From: Bradyrhizobium sp. BRP22
GTDB taxonomy: Bacteria; Pseudomonadota; Alphaproteobacteria; Rhizobiales; Xanthobacteraceae
NCBI RefSeq assembly: GCF_020194175.1
Contig: NZ_JADYVX010000019.1
Coordinates: forward strand, 62,001-126,000
Direction of reading: 5' to 3'
DNA length: 64,000 nucleotides
Part shown: piece by piece, positions 51,232-59,992 of the stretch
Layout of the letters: the number at the start of each line of letters is the position of its first letter
Numbering within the stretch: position 1 is the first letter of the stretch
Made by a program: the position numbers and the translations under genes
The notes under the pieces: generated by a model
What the model saw: the letters and a program-made list of their open reading frames with translations, nothing else
Databases searched by the model: none
Told to the model about the DNA's origin: nothing

Positions 51232-51268
51232 AAAGGGCAGGGACTGCGAGCCGCGGTCCCTGCCCTTT
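51232..51268. terminator. Strong 13-bp hairpin terminator
   Basis: Perfect stem 51232-51244 with 51256-51268 (AAAGGGCAGGGAC and its complement), 11-base loop, A-run before and TTT after. It suits bidirectional termination between the Tat-signal gene and the opposite-strand small protein gene. Confidence 0.6.
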
Positions 51269-51297
51269 GCTTGATCACTATATGGTTTAACCAACCC

Positions 51298-51327
51298 GCT
51301 CGGCCAATCTGGTTGGCCGAGCTTTAT
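51298..51327. terminator. Second hairpin, GCTCGGCCAA type
   Basis: A 10-bp perfect stem (51298-51307 with 51313-51322), loop TCTGG, followed on the plus strand by TTTATT. It lies 30 bases beyond the first hairpin, so the two are arranged in tandem between convergent genes. Confidence 0.55.
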
Positions 51328-51349
51328 TCGATTTCGCTCCAACGAAAGC

Positions 51350-51577
51350 TTAGAAAGGCCGGCAGCGGCCGTAGCGCCAGACGAAGCCGCGGGGACAAAC
51401 GCGAGGCGCCACGACGACCCTTGGTGCAGGCCGCACCACGACGACGCGGCCGTTGGGCCGGCAGCCGCCATACGGTCCGCGGTGGAAGCCGGGGCCGCAA
51501 CCGCCCGCCGCATTTGCGGAGCTGAAGCTCGCGACCATGCCGGCAGCCACGACAGCCGCCGCCAGAAGATACTTCAT
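51350..51577 (-). CDS. Small secreted Gly/Arg-rich protein with paired cysteines
   Basis: A 75-aa protein. The signal peptide MKYLLAAAVVAAGMVASFSS is cut near ANA (about residue 23). The mature part has GCGPGFHRGPYGGCRPNGR, a Val/Arg/Pro segment, and CPRGFVWRYGRCRPF, giving four cysteines for two disulphides. AGGGAGAA before ATG 51577 supports the start. Small proteins of this pattern are frequent in rhizobia; no function is assigned. Confidence 0.75.
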   Translation of the reverse strand: MKYLLAAAVVAAGMVASFSSANAAGGCGPGFHRGPYGGCRPNGRVVVVRPAPRVVVAPRVCPRGFVWRYGRCRPF

Positions 51578-51835
51578 TCTAGTTCTCCCTTTAAGTTCTC
51601 GCCGCACTGCAAGACCGGAATAGTTCGAATGCGGCAGTGATTCGCCGCGCTGGAGTGTCGCAGACGCCGCATCACTTGTCGCGGAGCATAATTTCCGGGG
51701 CTGAACGCGATGTGAACGGAGCGGTCACCGTGAAGCAGGAGATGTCGGCGCCAAGACTTGCCTCCGGCCGGCTTTGCCGGTGCAAATGACAAAGCGATGA
51801 CGGCGCCGACCACCGCGGCGGACTTGAACGCGCCG

Positions 51836-52531
51836 TTACTCGCCGGTCCCAAACAGCGCCGCAAACCGCCTTTCGCCGTTTCGCGAGAAATTCACCACGC
51901 GGCTGCCCGGAGTCGGATCGCGCGCCGCCCATTTCAGTTCGGTGAAGCGCTCCATGATCGCAGCGCCCAGCGTGCCGGCCAGATGATGCCGCCGCTCGCT
52001 CCAGTCGAGACAGGCCTTGCACACCGGGCGGCGGGGATGGACGAGCGCGTCCGCCTCGATCTGCAGCGCCTTCAATATGAAGCGCTTGCCTTCGCCGGTC
52101 AGCTCCATAGCATCCTTGCTCTGCCGGATCAGCCGCTGCTTCTTCATGCTGTCGAGCATCTGAACGCCGAGGTCGCCGGCGAGATGGTCGTAGCAGATCC
52201 GCGCGCGCCGCAGCGCGGGGTCCTTCGGCCCGGTGCGCACGCGCATGTGGCCGGCGCGCGCGGCGAGTCCCGCAAGCCCTTCCAGCACGCCTGCGACGTC
52301 GGTACCGGTGAGGCGGTAGTAGCGGTGGCGGCCCTGCTTTTCCGGCTCGATGAGCCCGCCGGTTTCGAGCTTGGACAGGTGTGAGCTCGCGGTCTGCGGC
52401 GTAATGCCCGCTTCCTGCGCCAGCTCGCTTGCGGTAAGCGCACGACCGCTCAGCAGCGCGGTGAGCATGTTGGCGCGCGCGGGATCGCCGACCAGCGACG
52501 CGACCATGGCGATGTCAGGACCTGCTTTCAT
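51836..52531 (-). CDS. ArsR-family transcriptional regulator
   Basis: A 231-aa protein, longer than typical ArsR repressors. The N-terminal winged helix-turn-helix has LTASELAQEAGITPQTASSH (recognition helix) and GLIEPEKQGRHRYYRLTG (wing). The C-terminal 130 residues hold three cysteines (ICYDHLAGDL and CKACLDW) and several histidines (RRHHLAG), which could bind a metal or sense redox. A small TTCG-N8-CGAA dyad (52534-52549) touches its start and may be its operator. It is divergent from the NIPSNAP gene, which it probably controls. Confidence 0.88.
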   Translation of the reverse strand: MKAGPDIAMVASLVGDPARANMLTALLSGRALTASELAQEAGITPQTASSHLSKLETGGLIEPEKQGRHRYYRLTGTDVAGVLEGLAGLAARAGHMRVRTGPKDPALRRARICYDHLAGDLGVQMLDSMKKQRLIRQSKDAMELTGEGKRFILKALQIEADALVHPRRPVCKACLDWSERRHHLAGTLGAAIMERFTELKWAARDPTPGSRVVNFSRNGERRFAALFGTGE

Positions 52532-52728
52532 AGTTCGACCATAACCGAAGCATCGACGTCGAGCAAGGCGTTATCGTTCTCACAACCTGATCGCGAGGCG
52601 TCGCAACAGTGACGGCGCGGCAATGCATCATTCCGCGCGCGCGGACGGATGCAGCTTGCGCCTGCGCTCGTCGAGCTGCGGCGAAGGAACGCTGGCGCTC
52701 GCGATGATGCAAGCTGTCGGAGCAACCC

Positions 52729-53037
52729 ATGACCATCACCGTCTTCATCCGCTACCAGCTCGATCCATTCAAGCGCGGGCAGTTCGAGGAATATTCCAGG
52801 CGCTGGCTCACCATCATTCCGAAATGCGGCGGCGACCTGATCGGCTATTTCATGCCGCATGAGGGCACCAACAACATCGCCTTTGCGCTGATCTCGTTCG
52901 AAAGCCTTGCCGCCTATGAGGCCTATCGCGCGCGGCTGCGCGCGGACGCCGAAGGCATCGCCAACTTCAATTTCGCCGAGGAACAGAAGTTCATCCTGGC
53001 CGAAGAGCGGACATTTTTGCGCCCGGTTACGTTGTAG
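52729..53037 (+). CDS. NIPSNAP-family protein
   Basis: A 102-aa protein with the NIPSNAP-type dimeric barrel: ITVFIRYQLDPFKRGQFEEY, IIPKCGGDLIGYFMPHEGTN and ISFESLAAYEAYRARLRADA. The molecular function of bacterial NIPSNAPs is unknown. The start ATG has GGAGCAACCC upstream. It is the first gene of a probable operon with the ABM protein (31-base spacer) and the isocitrate-lyase-like protein, opposite the ArsR regulator. Confidence 0.88.
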   Translation: MTITVFIRYQLDPFKRGQFEEYSRRWLTIIPKCGGDLIGYFMPHEGTNNIAFALISFESLAAYEAYRARLRADAEGIANFNFAEEQKFILAEERTFLRPVTL

Positions 53038-53068
53038 GCTATCGCTTTGCGCAACGAGGGAGGAGCCA

Positions 53069-53419
53069 ATGATCGCCGTGATCTTCGAGGTCTGGCCGAA
53101 GCCGGAACTTCGGCAGCAATATTTCGATCTCGCCGCCGAGTTGCGGCCGATCCTGGAGACCATTGACGGCTTCATTTCCGTGGAGCGCTTCGAAAGCCTG
53201 ACCGAGAAGGGAAAGTTTCTGTCGATATCGTTCTTCCGCAATGAAGCCGCCGTCGAAGCCTGGCGCAATGTGGTGGAACACCGCAGGTCGCAGGCGAAAG
53301 GTCGCGCGGCCATCTTTGAAGATTACCGGATCCGGATCGCCAGCGTGGTGCGCGACTACGGCATGAACGATCGCGCGCAGGCGCCGAAAGACAGCCGCGC
53401 CGTTCATGAGCCGCACTAG
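53069..53419 (+). CDS. Antibiotic biosynthesis monooxygenase (ABM)-domain protein
   Basis: A 116-aa protein. MIAVIFEVWPKPELRQQYFD, TIDGFISVERFESLTEKGKF and SISFFRNEAAVEAWRNVVEH are typical of ABM/YgiN-like domains, which form dimeric barrels acting as quinol or heme oxygenases. ATG 53069 has GGGAGGAG upstream; the longer frame lies inside the NIPSNAP gene. The last 25 residues are a polar extension. Its partnership with NIPSNAP, a related fold, suggests joint function. Confidence 0.87.
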   Translation: MIAVIFEVWPKPELRQQYFDLAAELRPILETIDGFISVERFESLTEKGKFLSISFFRNEAAVEAWRNVVEHRRSQAKGRAAIFEDYRIRIASVVRDYGMNDRAQAPKDSRAVHEPH

Positions 53420-53452
53420 CTCGCAGCTCAAATCATGGAAAAGGAGAGAAAC

Positions 53453-54265
53453 ATGCCGGTCACGACCGCCGAGAAGCGCGCCGCATTCAGGAAGATGCAT
53501 GAGAGCGGCTGCTTCATCCTGCCCAATCCCTTCGACGTCGGCAGCGCCCGCGCGCTGCAGCAGCTCGGCTTCAAGGCGCTCGCCTCCACCAGCGCGGGCT
53601 TTGCGTGGACCATCGGCAAGGCCGACAACCGTGTTACGGTCGACGATGTCGTCACCCATCTGACCGCGCTCTGCGCAGCGGTCGATCTGCCCGTCAACGC
53701 CGACTTCGAGGGCGGCTTTGCTGTCGAGCCGGACAAGGTCGCCACCAACGTCGCGCGTGGCGTGAAGACAGGTGTCGCGGGGCTCTCGATCGAGGACTCG
53801 ACCGGGGATGCCGCAAAGCCGCTCCACGATTTCAACCTAGCGGTCGAGCGCATCAAGGCCGCGCGCAAGGCGATCGACGCCGAGAATAGCGGCGTCCTGC
53901 TCACCGGCCGCTGCGAAGCCTTCCTGTGGGGACAGAACGATCTGAATCTCGTCATCGAGCGGCTGCAAGCCTATTCGGCCGCCGGTGCCGATTGCCTCTA
54001 CGCGCCCGGCATCAAGACCAAGGAAGAGATCGCCGCGGTCGTGAAGGCCGTGCACCCCAAGCCTGTCAACCTCCTCATCGCCTCCGGTCTGTCGCTGCAG
54101 GACGCCGCCGATCTCGGCGTGCGCCGCATCAGTGTCGGCGGCTCGCTGGCGCGCGCCGCCTGGGCCGGCTTCATGAAAGCCGCCCGCGAAATGGCGGAGC
54201 AGGGGACCTTCACCGAGCTCGCCCATGGCTATTCCGGCGGCGAGCTCAACAAGATGTTCAAGTAA
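53453..54265 (+). CDS. Isocitrate lyase/PEP mutase-superfamily enzyme
   Basis: A 270-aa TIM-barrel protein: FRKMHESGCFILPNPFDVGS, the metal/substrate loop LPVNADFEGGFAV, GLSIEDSTGD and LLTGRCEAFLWG. These match the small 'isocitrate lyase/phosphoenolpyruvate mutase family' members (2-methylisocitrate-lyase- or oxaloacetate-hydrolase-like). The classical KKCGH motif of isocitrate lyase is replaced here (TGRCEAF), so isocitrate lyase itself is unlikely. ATG 53453 follows GGAGAGAAAC. Third gene of the NIPSNAP operon, closed by a 14-bp hairpin. Confidence 0.88.
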   Translation: MPVTTAEKRAAFRKMHESGCFILPNPFDVGSARALQQLGFKALASTSAGFAWTIGKADNRVTVDDVVTHLTALCAAVDLPVNADFEGGFAVEPDKVATNVARGVKTGVAGLSIEDSTGDAAKPLHDFNLAVERIKAARKAIDAENSGVLLTGRCEAFLWGQNDLNLVIERLQAYSAAGADCLYAPGIKTKEEIAAVVKAVHPKPVNLLIASGLSLQDAADLGVRRISVGGSLARAAWAGFMKAAREMAEQGTFTELAHGYSGGELNKMFK

Positions 54266-54277
54266 GCGGCTGCACAA

Positions 54278-54311
54278 GAATACGGCGGGCAAACCGATGC
54301 CCGCCGTATTC
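54278..54311. terminator. 14-bp hairpin between convergent genes
   Basis: Perfect stem 54278-54291 with 54298-54311 (GAATACGGCGGGCA and complement), loop AACCGA. A/T-rich arms at the base give short U-tracts in either direction. It serves the isocitrate-lyase-like gene and the opposite-strand membrane-anchored protein gene. Confidence 0.6.
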
Positions 54312-54325
54312 GAATTTCGCTGCCT

Positions 54326-54733
54326 TTACTTGTTGCTGTCAGGCATCTTCGAACGGTCGACCTCCTGGCCGGTCGGATTCGACTGCGGCGGGGTCGGGCG
54401 GTTGGTGGTCGAGCCCGTCGTCGTGCCGGGTTCGGTGTTCGCCTTCGGCATGCCCGGTGGCGATGCGGGATTGGCCGGCTGGTTCTGCGCACTCTGCGAT
54501 GGCGGCGTCGTGCCGGCGTTGTTAACCGACGTGTTGTTCAGGCCATAGAACACGGCGCCGAGCACCACCGCGATCGCAATCGCGAACATCGCGATCTTCG
54601 CTCCGCTGGCCGGACCCTCGGCAAGCTCCGGATCCGGTTGCAACTCATTGTCCAGATTGTTGAGACGCGCCTGATGGCGGATCTCTTCCTCGGTCATATT
54701 GCTGCGGTCAGGGTTATTCGGTTGGTTTGCCAT
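54326..54733 (-). CDS. Single-pass membrane protein with disordered periplasmic tail
   Basis: A 135-aa hypothetical protein. The N-terminal cytoplasmic part is Asn/Asp/Glu-rich (MTEEEIRHQARLNNLDNELQ). One transmembrane helix spans about residues 45-65 (AKIAMFAIAIAVVLGAVFYG). The tail is Pro/Thr/Asn/Gln/Ser-rich. GGAGGAACCC upstream of ATG 54733 supports the start. No family recognised. Confidence 0.75.
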   Translation of the reverse strand: MANQPNNPDRSNMTEEEIRHQARLNNLDNELQPDPELAEGPASGAKIAMFAIAIAVVLGAVFYGLNNTSVNNAGTTPPSQSAQNQPANPASPPGMPKANTEPGTTTGSTTNRPTPPQSNPTGQEVDRSKMPDSNK

Positions 54734-55109
54734 TGGGTTCCTCCGTTATCCCGAAAGACAACTCTCCAGTACTCCCCCACGTTCCCGTGATCCTGCACGG
54801 CGCGCACGTTTGCTGGCTAAAGAATGCACTGCACAAAAGCGCGCAAATGAGAATCGCGCCGCCAACCCTGCACGACCGGTCAGCATCCGGCCCTCCGGCG
54901 ACGTCACGGCATTTCGCGCGACACCCTTCGGACGCACGAAGCGAAAATAAACCGGATCATTCCAGGCACGAAATTGCGAACTTCGAAGCCGAGGCGCCAG
55001 CGCACAGAATTGTGCTGCGCGGCCTTCGAAAACCGACATAGACTGGTTCTAAAGCGCTTGGATGACTAGCTAAAATCAGTCGTCGCGACCAGGAATGAAG
55101 AGGGCTTAG
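54734..55109. other. 376-bp divergent spacer
   Basis: No supported coding frame and no repeat element. It must contain promoters for the membrane-anchored protein (minus) and the oxidoreductase (plus), but no hexamer pair good enough to call was found. GAAGAGGG shortly before 55110 is the downstream ribosome-binding site. Confidence 0.4.
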
Positions 55110-58100
55110 ATGGGAATCAACCAGGGTCCGATCAGTCTCGACCAGAAGTACACGCAAGGTACAGGCCATATCTTCCTGACCGGCATCCAGGCCTTGGTCC
55201 GGCTGCCGATGGCGCAGATCCGCCGCGATCGCGCGGCCGGCCTCAACACCGCGGGCTTCATCTCCGGCTACCGTGGCTCGCCGCTCGGCGGCTACGACCA
55301 GCAGCTCTTCGCGGCCAGGCACCATCTCGAGCAGTACAACATCAAGTTCCAGCCCGGCGTGAACGAGGACCTGGCTGCCACGGCCGTCTGGGGCTCGCAG
55401 CAGCTCCACCTCTCGCCCGGCGCCAACTATGATGGCGCGGTCGGCATCTGGTACGGCAAGGGCCCCGGCGTCGACCGTTGCGGCGACGTGTTCCGCCACG
55501 GCAATGCGGCGGGCTCCGCCAAGCACGGCGGCGTGCTCTGCCTGGCCGGCGACGACCACGGCGCCAAATCCTCCACCGTCCCGCACCAGTCGGACCATGC
55601 CTTCATCTCCGCGCTGATGCCCTATCTCTATCCATCCAGCATCCACGAGATGATCGAGATGGGCCTGCTCGGCATCGCGATGTCGCGCTACTCCGGCTGC
55701 TGGGTCGGCATGAAGGTGATCACCGAGACGGTGGAGACCACGGCGGAGATCGATCTCAGCGACGAGATGACGCCGTTCGTGATCCCGACCGATTTCGAGC
55801 TGCCGCCGGGCGGGTTGAACATCCGCTGGCCCGACGACCGTTTCGAGCAGGACCGCCGCCTGCAGGACTACAAGGGCTTTGCCGCAATCGCCTTTGCCCG
55901 CGCCAACAGGGTCAATCGCATCACCATGGATTCGCCGAACGCGCGCTACGGCATCATGGCCTCGGGCAAGAGCTATGAGGACATCCGCCAGGCGCTGCGC
56001 GAGCTCGGCATCACCGAGGAGATCGCCGCCAAGATCGGCATCCGGCTGTACAAGATCGGCATGCCCTGGCCGCTGGAGCCGGAAGGCGTCCGCAACTTTG
56101 CCGTCGGCCTCGAGGAGATCTTCATCGTCGAGGAGCGGCGCGAGATCGTCGAGAACCAGGTCAAGCAGGAGCTGTTCAACTGGCGCGACGACGTCCGTCC
56201 GCGCATCGTCGGCAAGATGGACGAGCACGACAAGCGCTTCCTCACCTTCGCCGCCGAACTCAGCGTCGCCTCGCTTGCAAGCTCGCTGACCGAGCGCCTG
56301 CTTCGACTTAATCTCAATCCTGAAATCGCCGAGATGCTGCGTGCCAAGGCCGACTGGTTCAACGGCCGCCAGGCGACGCAGATGCAGGCCACAGCGCCGA
56401 TCGCCCGCACGCCGTATTTCTGCTCGGGCTGCCCGCACAACACGTCAACGAAGGTGCCGGAAGGCAGCCGCGCCATGGCCGGCATCGGCTGTCACTTCAT
56501 GGCGCTGTGGATGAACCGCAACACCGAGACCTTCACCCATATGGGCGGCGAGGGCGTGCCGTGGGTCGGCATCGCGCCGTTCACCGACGAGAACCACATC
56601 TTCGCCAACCTCGGCGACGGCACCTATTTCCATTCCGGCATTCTCGCGATCCGCCAGGCGGTCGCTTCCAAGGCCAACATCACCTACAAGATCCTCTATA
56701 ACGACGCGGTCGCGATGACCGGCGGCCAGCGCCACGACGGCGACCTGTCGCCGCAGCAGATCACCTTCCAGCTCCACGCCGAAGGCATCCGCGAGATCTA
56801 TCTCGTCTCCGAAAATCCCGATGCCTATCCGGCCAACACGATTGCGCCGGGCGTGAAGCTCGCGCATCGCGACGAGCTCGAGAACGTCATGAAGGCGTGC
56901 CGGGAGTTCAAGGGCACCTCCGCGATCGTGTTCGTGCAGACCTGCGCCGCCGAGAAGCGGCGTCGCCGCAAGCGCGGGCTGATGGAGGATCCGCAGCGCC
57001 GCGTGCTGATCAACCCCGCCGTGTGCGAGGGCTGCGGCGACTGCTCGGTGCAGTCGAACTGCATCTCGGTCGAGCCGCTGGAGACCGAGTTCGGCCGCAA
57101 GCGCACCATCAACCAGTCGAGCTGCAACAAGGACTATTCCTGCCTGAAGGGTTTCTGCCCGTCCTTCGTCACCGTCGATGGCGGCAAGCTGCGCCGCCGC
57201 GCGCCGCCCGATCTCGGCGCCATCGGCGATCTGCCTGAGCCGGCCACGCGGCCGTCGCTGGAGCGTCCGTACAACATCGCGGTCGGCGGCGTCGGCGGCA
57301 CCGGCGTGCTCACGATCGGCGCGCTGCTCGGCATGGCCGCGCATATCGAAGGCAAGGCCAGCATGATCCTTGATATGTCCGGCCTCGCGCAAAAGGGCGG
57401 GGCGGTGCTCAGTCACGTCCGCTTGTCCGATCACCCGGCCGACGTCACCTGTTCGCGCATCGTCACCGGCACTGCCGATCTCGTGCTGGCGGCGGACGAG
57501 GTGGTCGCGGCGTCGAAGGAGACCATCACGCTCTGCGAATCCAGCCGCACCGCCGGCATCATCAACAGCCATGTGATCCCGACCGCGGATTTCATTCTCA
57601 ACCGCGATTTCGACTTCCAGGTTCGCAAGGTCAATTCGGTGCTGGAGAACGCGCTGCGCAAGGACTCCGCGTTCTTCGATTTCACCAGGCCTGCCGAAGC
57701 GTTGCTTGGCGATAGCATCGCCACCAACATCATGATGATGGGCTACGCCTATCAGAAGGGCCTGCTGCCGCTGTCGGCAGCCTCGATCGAGCAGGCGATC
57801 GAGGTCAACGGCGTCTCGATCAAGATGAACAAGGAAGCCTTCCAGCTCGGCCGTCTCGCCGCCGCCGATCCTGCGCGGCTCGCCGCGATGATGAAGGACC
57901 AGGACGAGCCGGTGGCGCCGAAGACGCTCGACGCCATGACGCTGGACGAGATCATCGCCCATCGCAGCGCCCATCTCACGGCGTATCAGAACGGCAGGCT
58001 GGCAAAACGCTATCGCAAGCTGGTCGACCAGGTGCGCGATGCCGCCACAAAGGGCGGCTACGGCGAGGCGCTGCCGCGCGCCGTCGCGATCAACTACGCC

Positions 58101-58601
58101 AAGCTGCTCGCCTACAAGGACGAATACGAGGTGGCGCGGCTCTACACCGATGGCCATTTCGAGCATCAGCTTCGCGAGCAGTTCGAAGGCGAGTTCAAAT
58201 TCAACTTCAACCTCGCCCCGCCGATCCTGAGCCGCGGCGTCGACGCCCAGGGCCGTCCGAAGAAACGCGCCTTCGGTCCGTGGATGCTGAATGTCTTCCG
58301 CCTGCTGGCGAAACTGCGCTTCCTGCGCGGCACGCCGCTCGACATCTTCGGCTACAGCGCCGACCGCAAGCTCGAGCGCGATCTGGTCGCGGGCTACGAG
58401 AAGGACGTCGCGACCGTGCTCAATTTGCTGTCGCCGGTTACGGTCGATACCGCCGTCGAACTGCTCTCGCTGCCCGACCGCATCCGCGGCTACGGCCCCG
58501 TGAAGGAGAAGGCGGTACAGGACGCCAAGGCGCGCTATGCCCAACTCGCCGCCGATCTCGCCAACCCGCCGCCCGCGCCAAGGCAGATGGCGGCGGAGTA
58601 G
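55110..58601 (+). CDS. Indolepyruvate:ferredoxin oxidoreductase-family protein (single-chain)
   Basis: A 1163-aa fused 2-oxoacid:ferredoxin oxidoreductase that would decarboxylate an aryl- or branched-chain 2-oxo acid to the acyl-CoA while reducing ferredoxin. The N-terminal pyrimidine-binding domain has GFISGYRGSPLGGYDQQL. The thiamine-diphosphate motif begins GDGTYFHSGI at about residue 502 and ends with NDAVAMTGGQ. An iron-sulphur region (CEGCGDCSVQSNC about 639-651; NQSSCNKDYSCLKGFC about 668-683) follows. The gamma-type domain starts NIAVGGVGGTGVLTIGALLG. Such single-chain enzymes occur in aerobic proteobacteria. The substrate is not known; the beta-oxidation-like genes downstream suggest the acyl-CoA feeds them. 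Confidence 0.92.
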   Translation: MGINQGPISLDQKYTQGTGHIFLTGIQALVRLPMAQIRRDRAAGLNTAGFISGYRGSPLGGYDQQLFAARHHLEQYNIKFQPGVNEDLAATAVWGSQQLHLSPGANYDGAVGIWYGKGPGVDRCGDVFRHGNAAGSAKHGGVLCLAGDDHGAKSSTVPHQSDHAFISALMPYLYPSSIHEMIEMGLLGIAMSRYSGCWVGMKVITETVETTAEIDLSDEMTPFVIPTDFELPPGGLNIRWPDDRFEQDRRLQDYKGFAAIAFARANRVNRITMDSPNARYGIMASGKSYEDIRQALRELGITEEIAAKIGIRLYKIGMPWPLEPEGVRNFAVGLEEIFIVEERREIVENQVKQELFNWRDDVRPRIVGKMDEHDKRFLTFAAELSVASLASSLTERLLRLNLNPEIAEMLRAKADWFNGRQATQMQATAPIARTPYFCSGCPHNTSTKVPEGSRAMAGIGCHFMALWMNRNTETFTHMGGEGVPWVGIAPFTDENHIFANLGDGTYFHSGILAIRQAVASKANITYKILYNDAVAMTGGQRHDGDLSPQQITFQLHAEGIREIYLVSENPDAYPANTIAPGVKLAHRDELENVMKACREFKGTSAIVFVQTCAAEKRRRRKRGLMEDPQRRVLINPAVCEGCGDCSVQSNCISVEPLETEFGRKRTINQSSCNKDYSCLKGFCPSFVTVDGGKLRRRAPPDLGAIGDLPEPATRPSLERPYNIAVGGVGGTGVLTIGALLGMAAHIEGKASMILDMSGLAQKGGAVLSHVRLSDHPADVTCSRIVTGTADLVLAADEVVAASKETITLCESSRTAGIINSHVIPTADFILNRDFDFQVRKVNSVLENALRKDSAFFDFTRPAEALLGDSIATNIMMMGYAYQKGLLPLSAASIEQAIEVNGVSIKMNKEAFQLGRLAAADPARLAAMMKDQDEPVAPKTLDAMTLDEIIAHRSAHLTAYQNGRLAKRYRKLVDQVRDAATKGGYGEALPRAVAINYAKLLAYKDEYEVARLYTDGHFEHQLREQFEGEFKFNFNLAPPILSRGVDAQGRPKKRAFGPWMLNVFRLLAKLRFLRGTPLDIFGYSADRKLERDLVAGYEKDVATVLNLLSPVTVDTAVELLSLPDRIRGYGPVKEKAVQDAKARYAQLAADLANPPPAPRQMAAE

Positions 58602-58613
58602 GGCGCCTCTTGC

Positions 58614-58719
58614 CCCTCATGGTGAGGAGGCGCAAAGCGCCGTCTCGAACCATGAGGCCCGGATCTCACCCGCGGCCATCCTTCGAGACGCCCGCTTTGC
58701 GGGCTCCTCAGGATGAGGG
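58614..58719. repeat. Palindromic repeat, family B, copy 1
   Basis: An about 106-base composite palindrome bounded by CCCTCATGGTGAGGAG and CTCCTCAGGATGAGGG. Internal inverted CGTCTCGAA/TTCGAGACG arms are present. The same framework recurs at 63475-63579. It occupies most of the oxidoreductase-thiolase spacer. Confidence 0.8.
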
Positions 58720-58834
58720 TTGGGTGTGCGGCCACAACCGCTTCCCTCTCGCCGCACGGAATATTTCCGCGCTTGCCAAGGCCTGCCTGACGGTCCAGAA
58801 AAACGCTCGCGCAAGAACGCCAGCGGAGAACGAG

Positions 58835-59992
58835 TTGACCATCAAAGGCAAGGCTTACATTGCCGGCATTTATGAGCATCCCACCCGGCATGCTCCCGAC
58901 AAATCCACCGCGCAGCTCCATGCCGAGGTCGCGAAGGGGGCGATCGAGGATGCGGGCCTGACCAAGGACGATATCGACGGCTATTTCTGCGCGGGCGATG
59001 CGCCCGGCGGGCTCTGGCCGATGGTCGATTATCTCGGCCTCAACACCAAGAAGCTGCGCCATGTCGATTCCACCGAGACCGGCGGCTGTTCCTACCTGAT
59101 CCACCTCGGTCACGCAGCCGAGGCGATCGCCGCCGGCAAATGCTCGATCGCGCTGGTGACGCTCGCCGGCAAGCCGCGCACCGGGGCGATGCCGCCGCGC
59201 GCCGCCGGTGCCGAACTCGATTTCGAGTCCGCCTACGGGGCCACCACGCATAACGCCTACGGCATGTGTGCCATGCGCCACATGCACGATTACGGCACCA
59301 CCAGCGAGCAGCTCGCCTGGATCAAGGTCGCGGCGTCCCATCACGCGCAATACAACCCGCACGCGATGCTGAAGGAGGTCGTCACCGTCGAGGACGTGCT
59401 GAACTCGCCGATGATCGCAGATCCGCTGCATCGCATGGATTGCTGCGTCGTCACCGACGGCGGCGGCGCGATGATCGTCACCACGGAGGAGATCGCGAGA
59501 AGCCTGAAGAAGCCGCTGGTGCGCCTGATCGGCCATGGCGAAGCGATGAAGGGCCCGCGTGGCGGCAAGGATCTCGACCTCACTTATTCCGCCGGCGTGT
59601 GGTCCGGCCCGCGCGCCTTCGAAGAAGCGGGCGTGACGCCGAAGGATATCAAATACGCCTCGATCTACGACAGCTTCACCATCACCGTGCTGATGCAGCT
59701 CGAAGACCTCGGCTTCTGCAAGAAAGGCGAGGGCGGCAAGTTCGTGGCCGACGGCAATCTGATTTCCGGCTTCGGCAAGCTGCCGTTCAACACCGATGGC
59801 GGCGGGCTCTGCAGCAACCATCCGGTCAACCGCGGCGGCATGACCAAGATCCTCGAGGCGGTCAGGCAACTCCGCGGTGAAGCGCATCCGAAGGTGCAGG
59901 TGCCGAACTGCGATCTGGCGATCGCGCACGGCACCGGCGGTCTCCTTGGCGTCCGCCACGCCGCCTCAACCTGCATTCTGGAGCGCGTGTGA
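58835..59992 (+). CDS. Thiolase-family protein (SCP-x/lipid-transfer-type)
   Basis: A 385-aa thiolase-fold enzyme expected to cleave or condense 3-ketoacyl-CoA. TTG 58835 (MTIKGKAYIAGIYEHPTRHA) is the only start that keeps the N-terminal strand, with GGAG six bases upstream; the first internal Met is 44 residues in. Active-site regions are ETGGCSYLIHLGHAAEAIAA (nucleophilic Cys), CSNHPVNRGG (His) and HGTGG. It lacks a fused sterol-carrier domain. Its stop overlaps the start of a DUF35 gene, the hallmark of thiolase/DUF35 complexes as in sterol side-chain degradation (Ltp2-ChsH2 type). Confidence 0.88.
   Translation: MTIKGKAYIAGIYEHPTRHAPDKSTAQLHAEVAKGAIEDAGLTKDDIDGYFCAGDAPGGLWPMVDYLGLNTKKLRHVDSTETGGCSYLIHLGHAAEAIAAGKCSIALVTLAGKPRTGAMPPRAAGAELDFESAYGATTHNAYGMCAMRHMHDYGTTSEQLAWIKVAASHHAQYNPHAMLKEVVTVEDVLNSPMIADPLHRMDCCVVTDGGGAMIVTTEEIARSLKKPLVRLIGHGEAMKGPRGGKDLDLTYSAGVWSGPRAFEEAGVTPKDIKYASIYDSFTITVLMQLEDLGFCKKGEGGKFVADGNLISGFGKLPFNTDGGGLCSNHPVNRGGMTKILEAVRQLRGEAHPKVQVPNCDLAIAHGTGGLLGVRHAASTCILERV

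Noticed and set aside
56445..58544. 699-codon minus-strand frame opposite the indolepyruvate oxidoreductase
   Set aside because: Shadow of a conserved iron-sulphur/thiamine enzyme; no domain is seen in the opposite strand.
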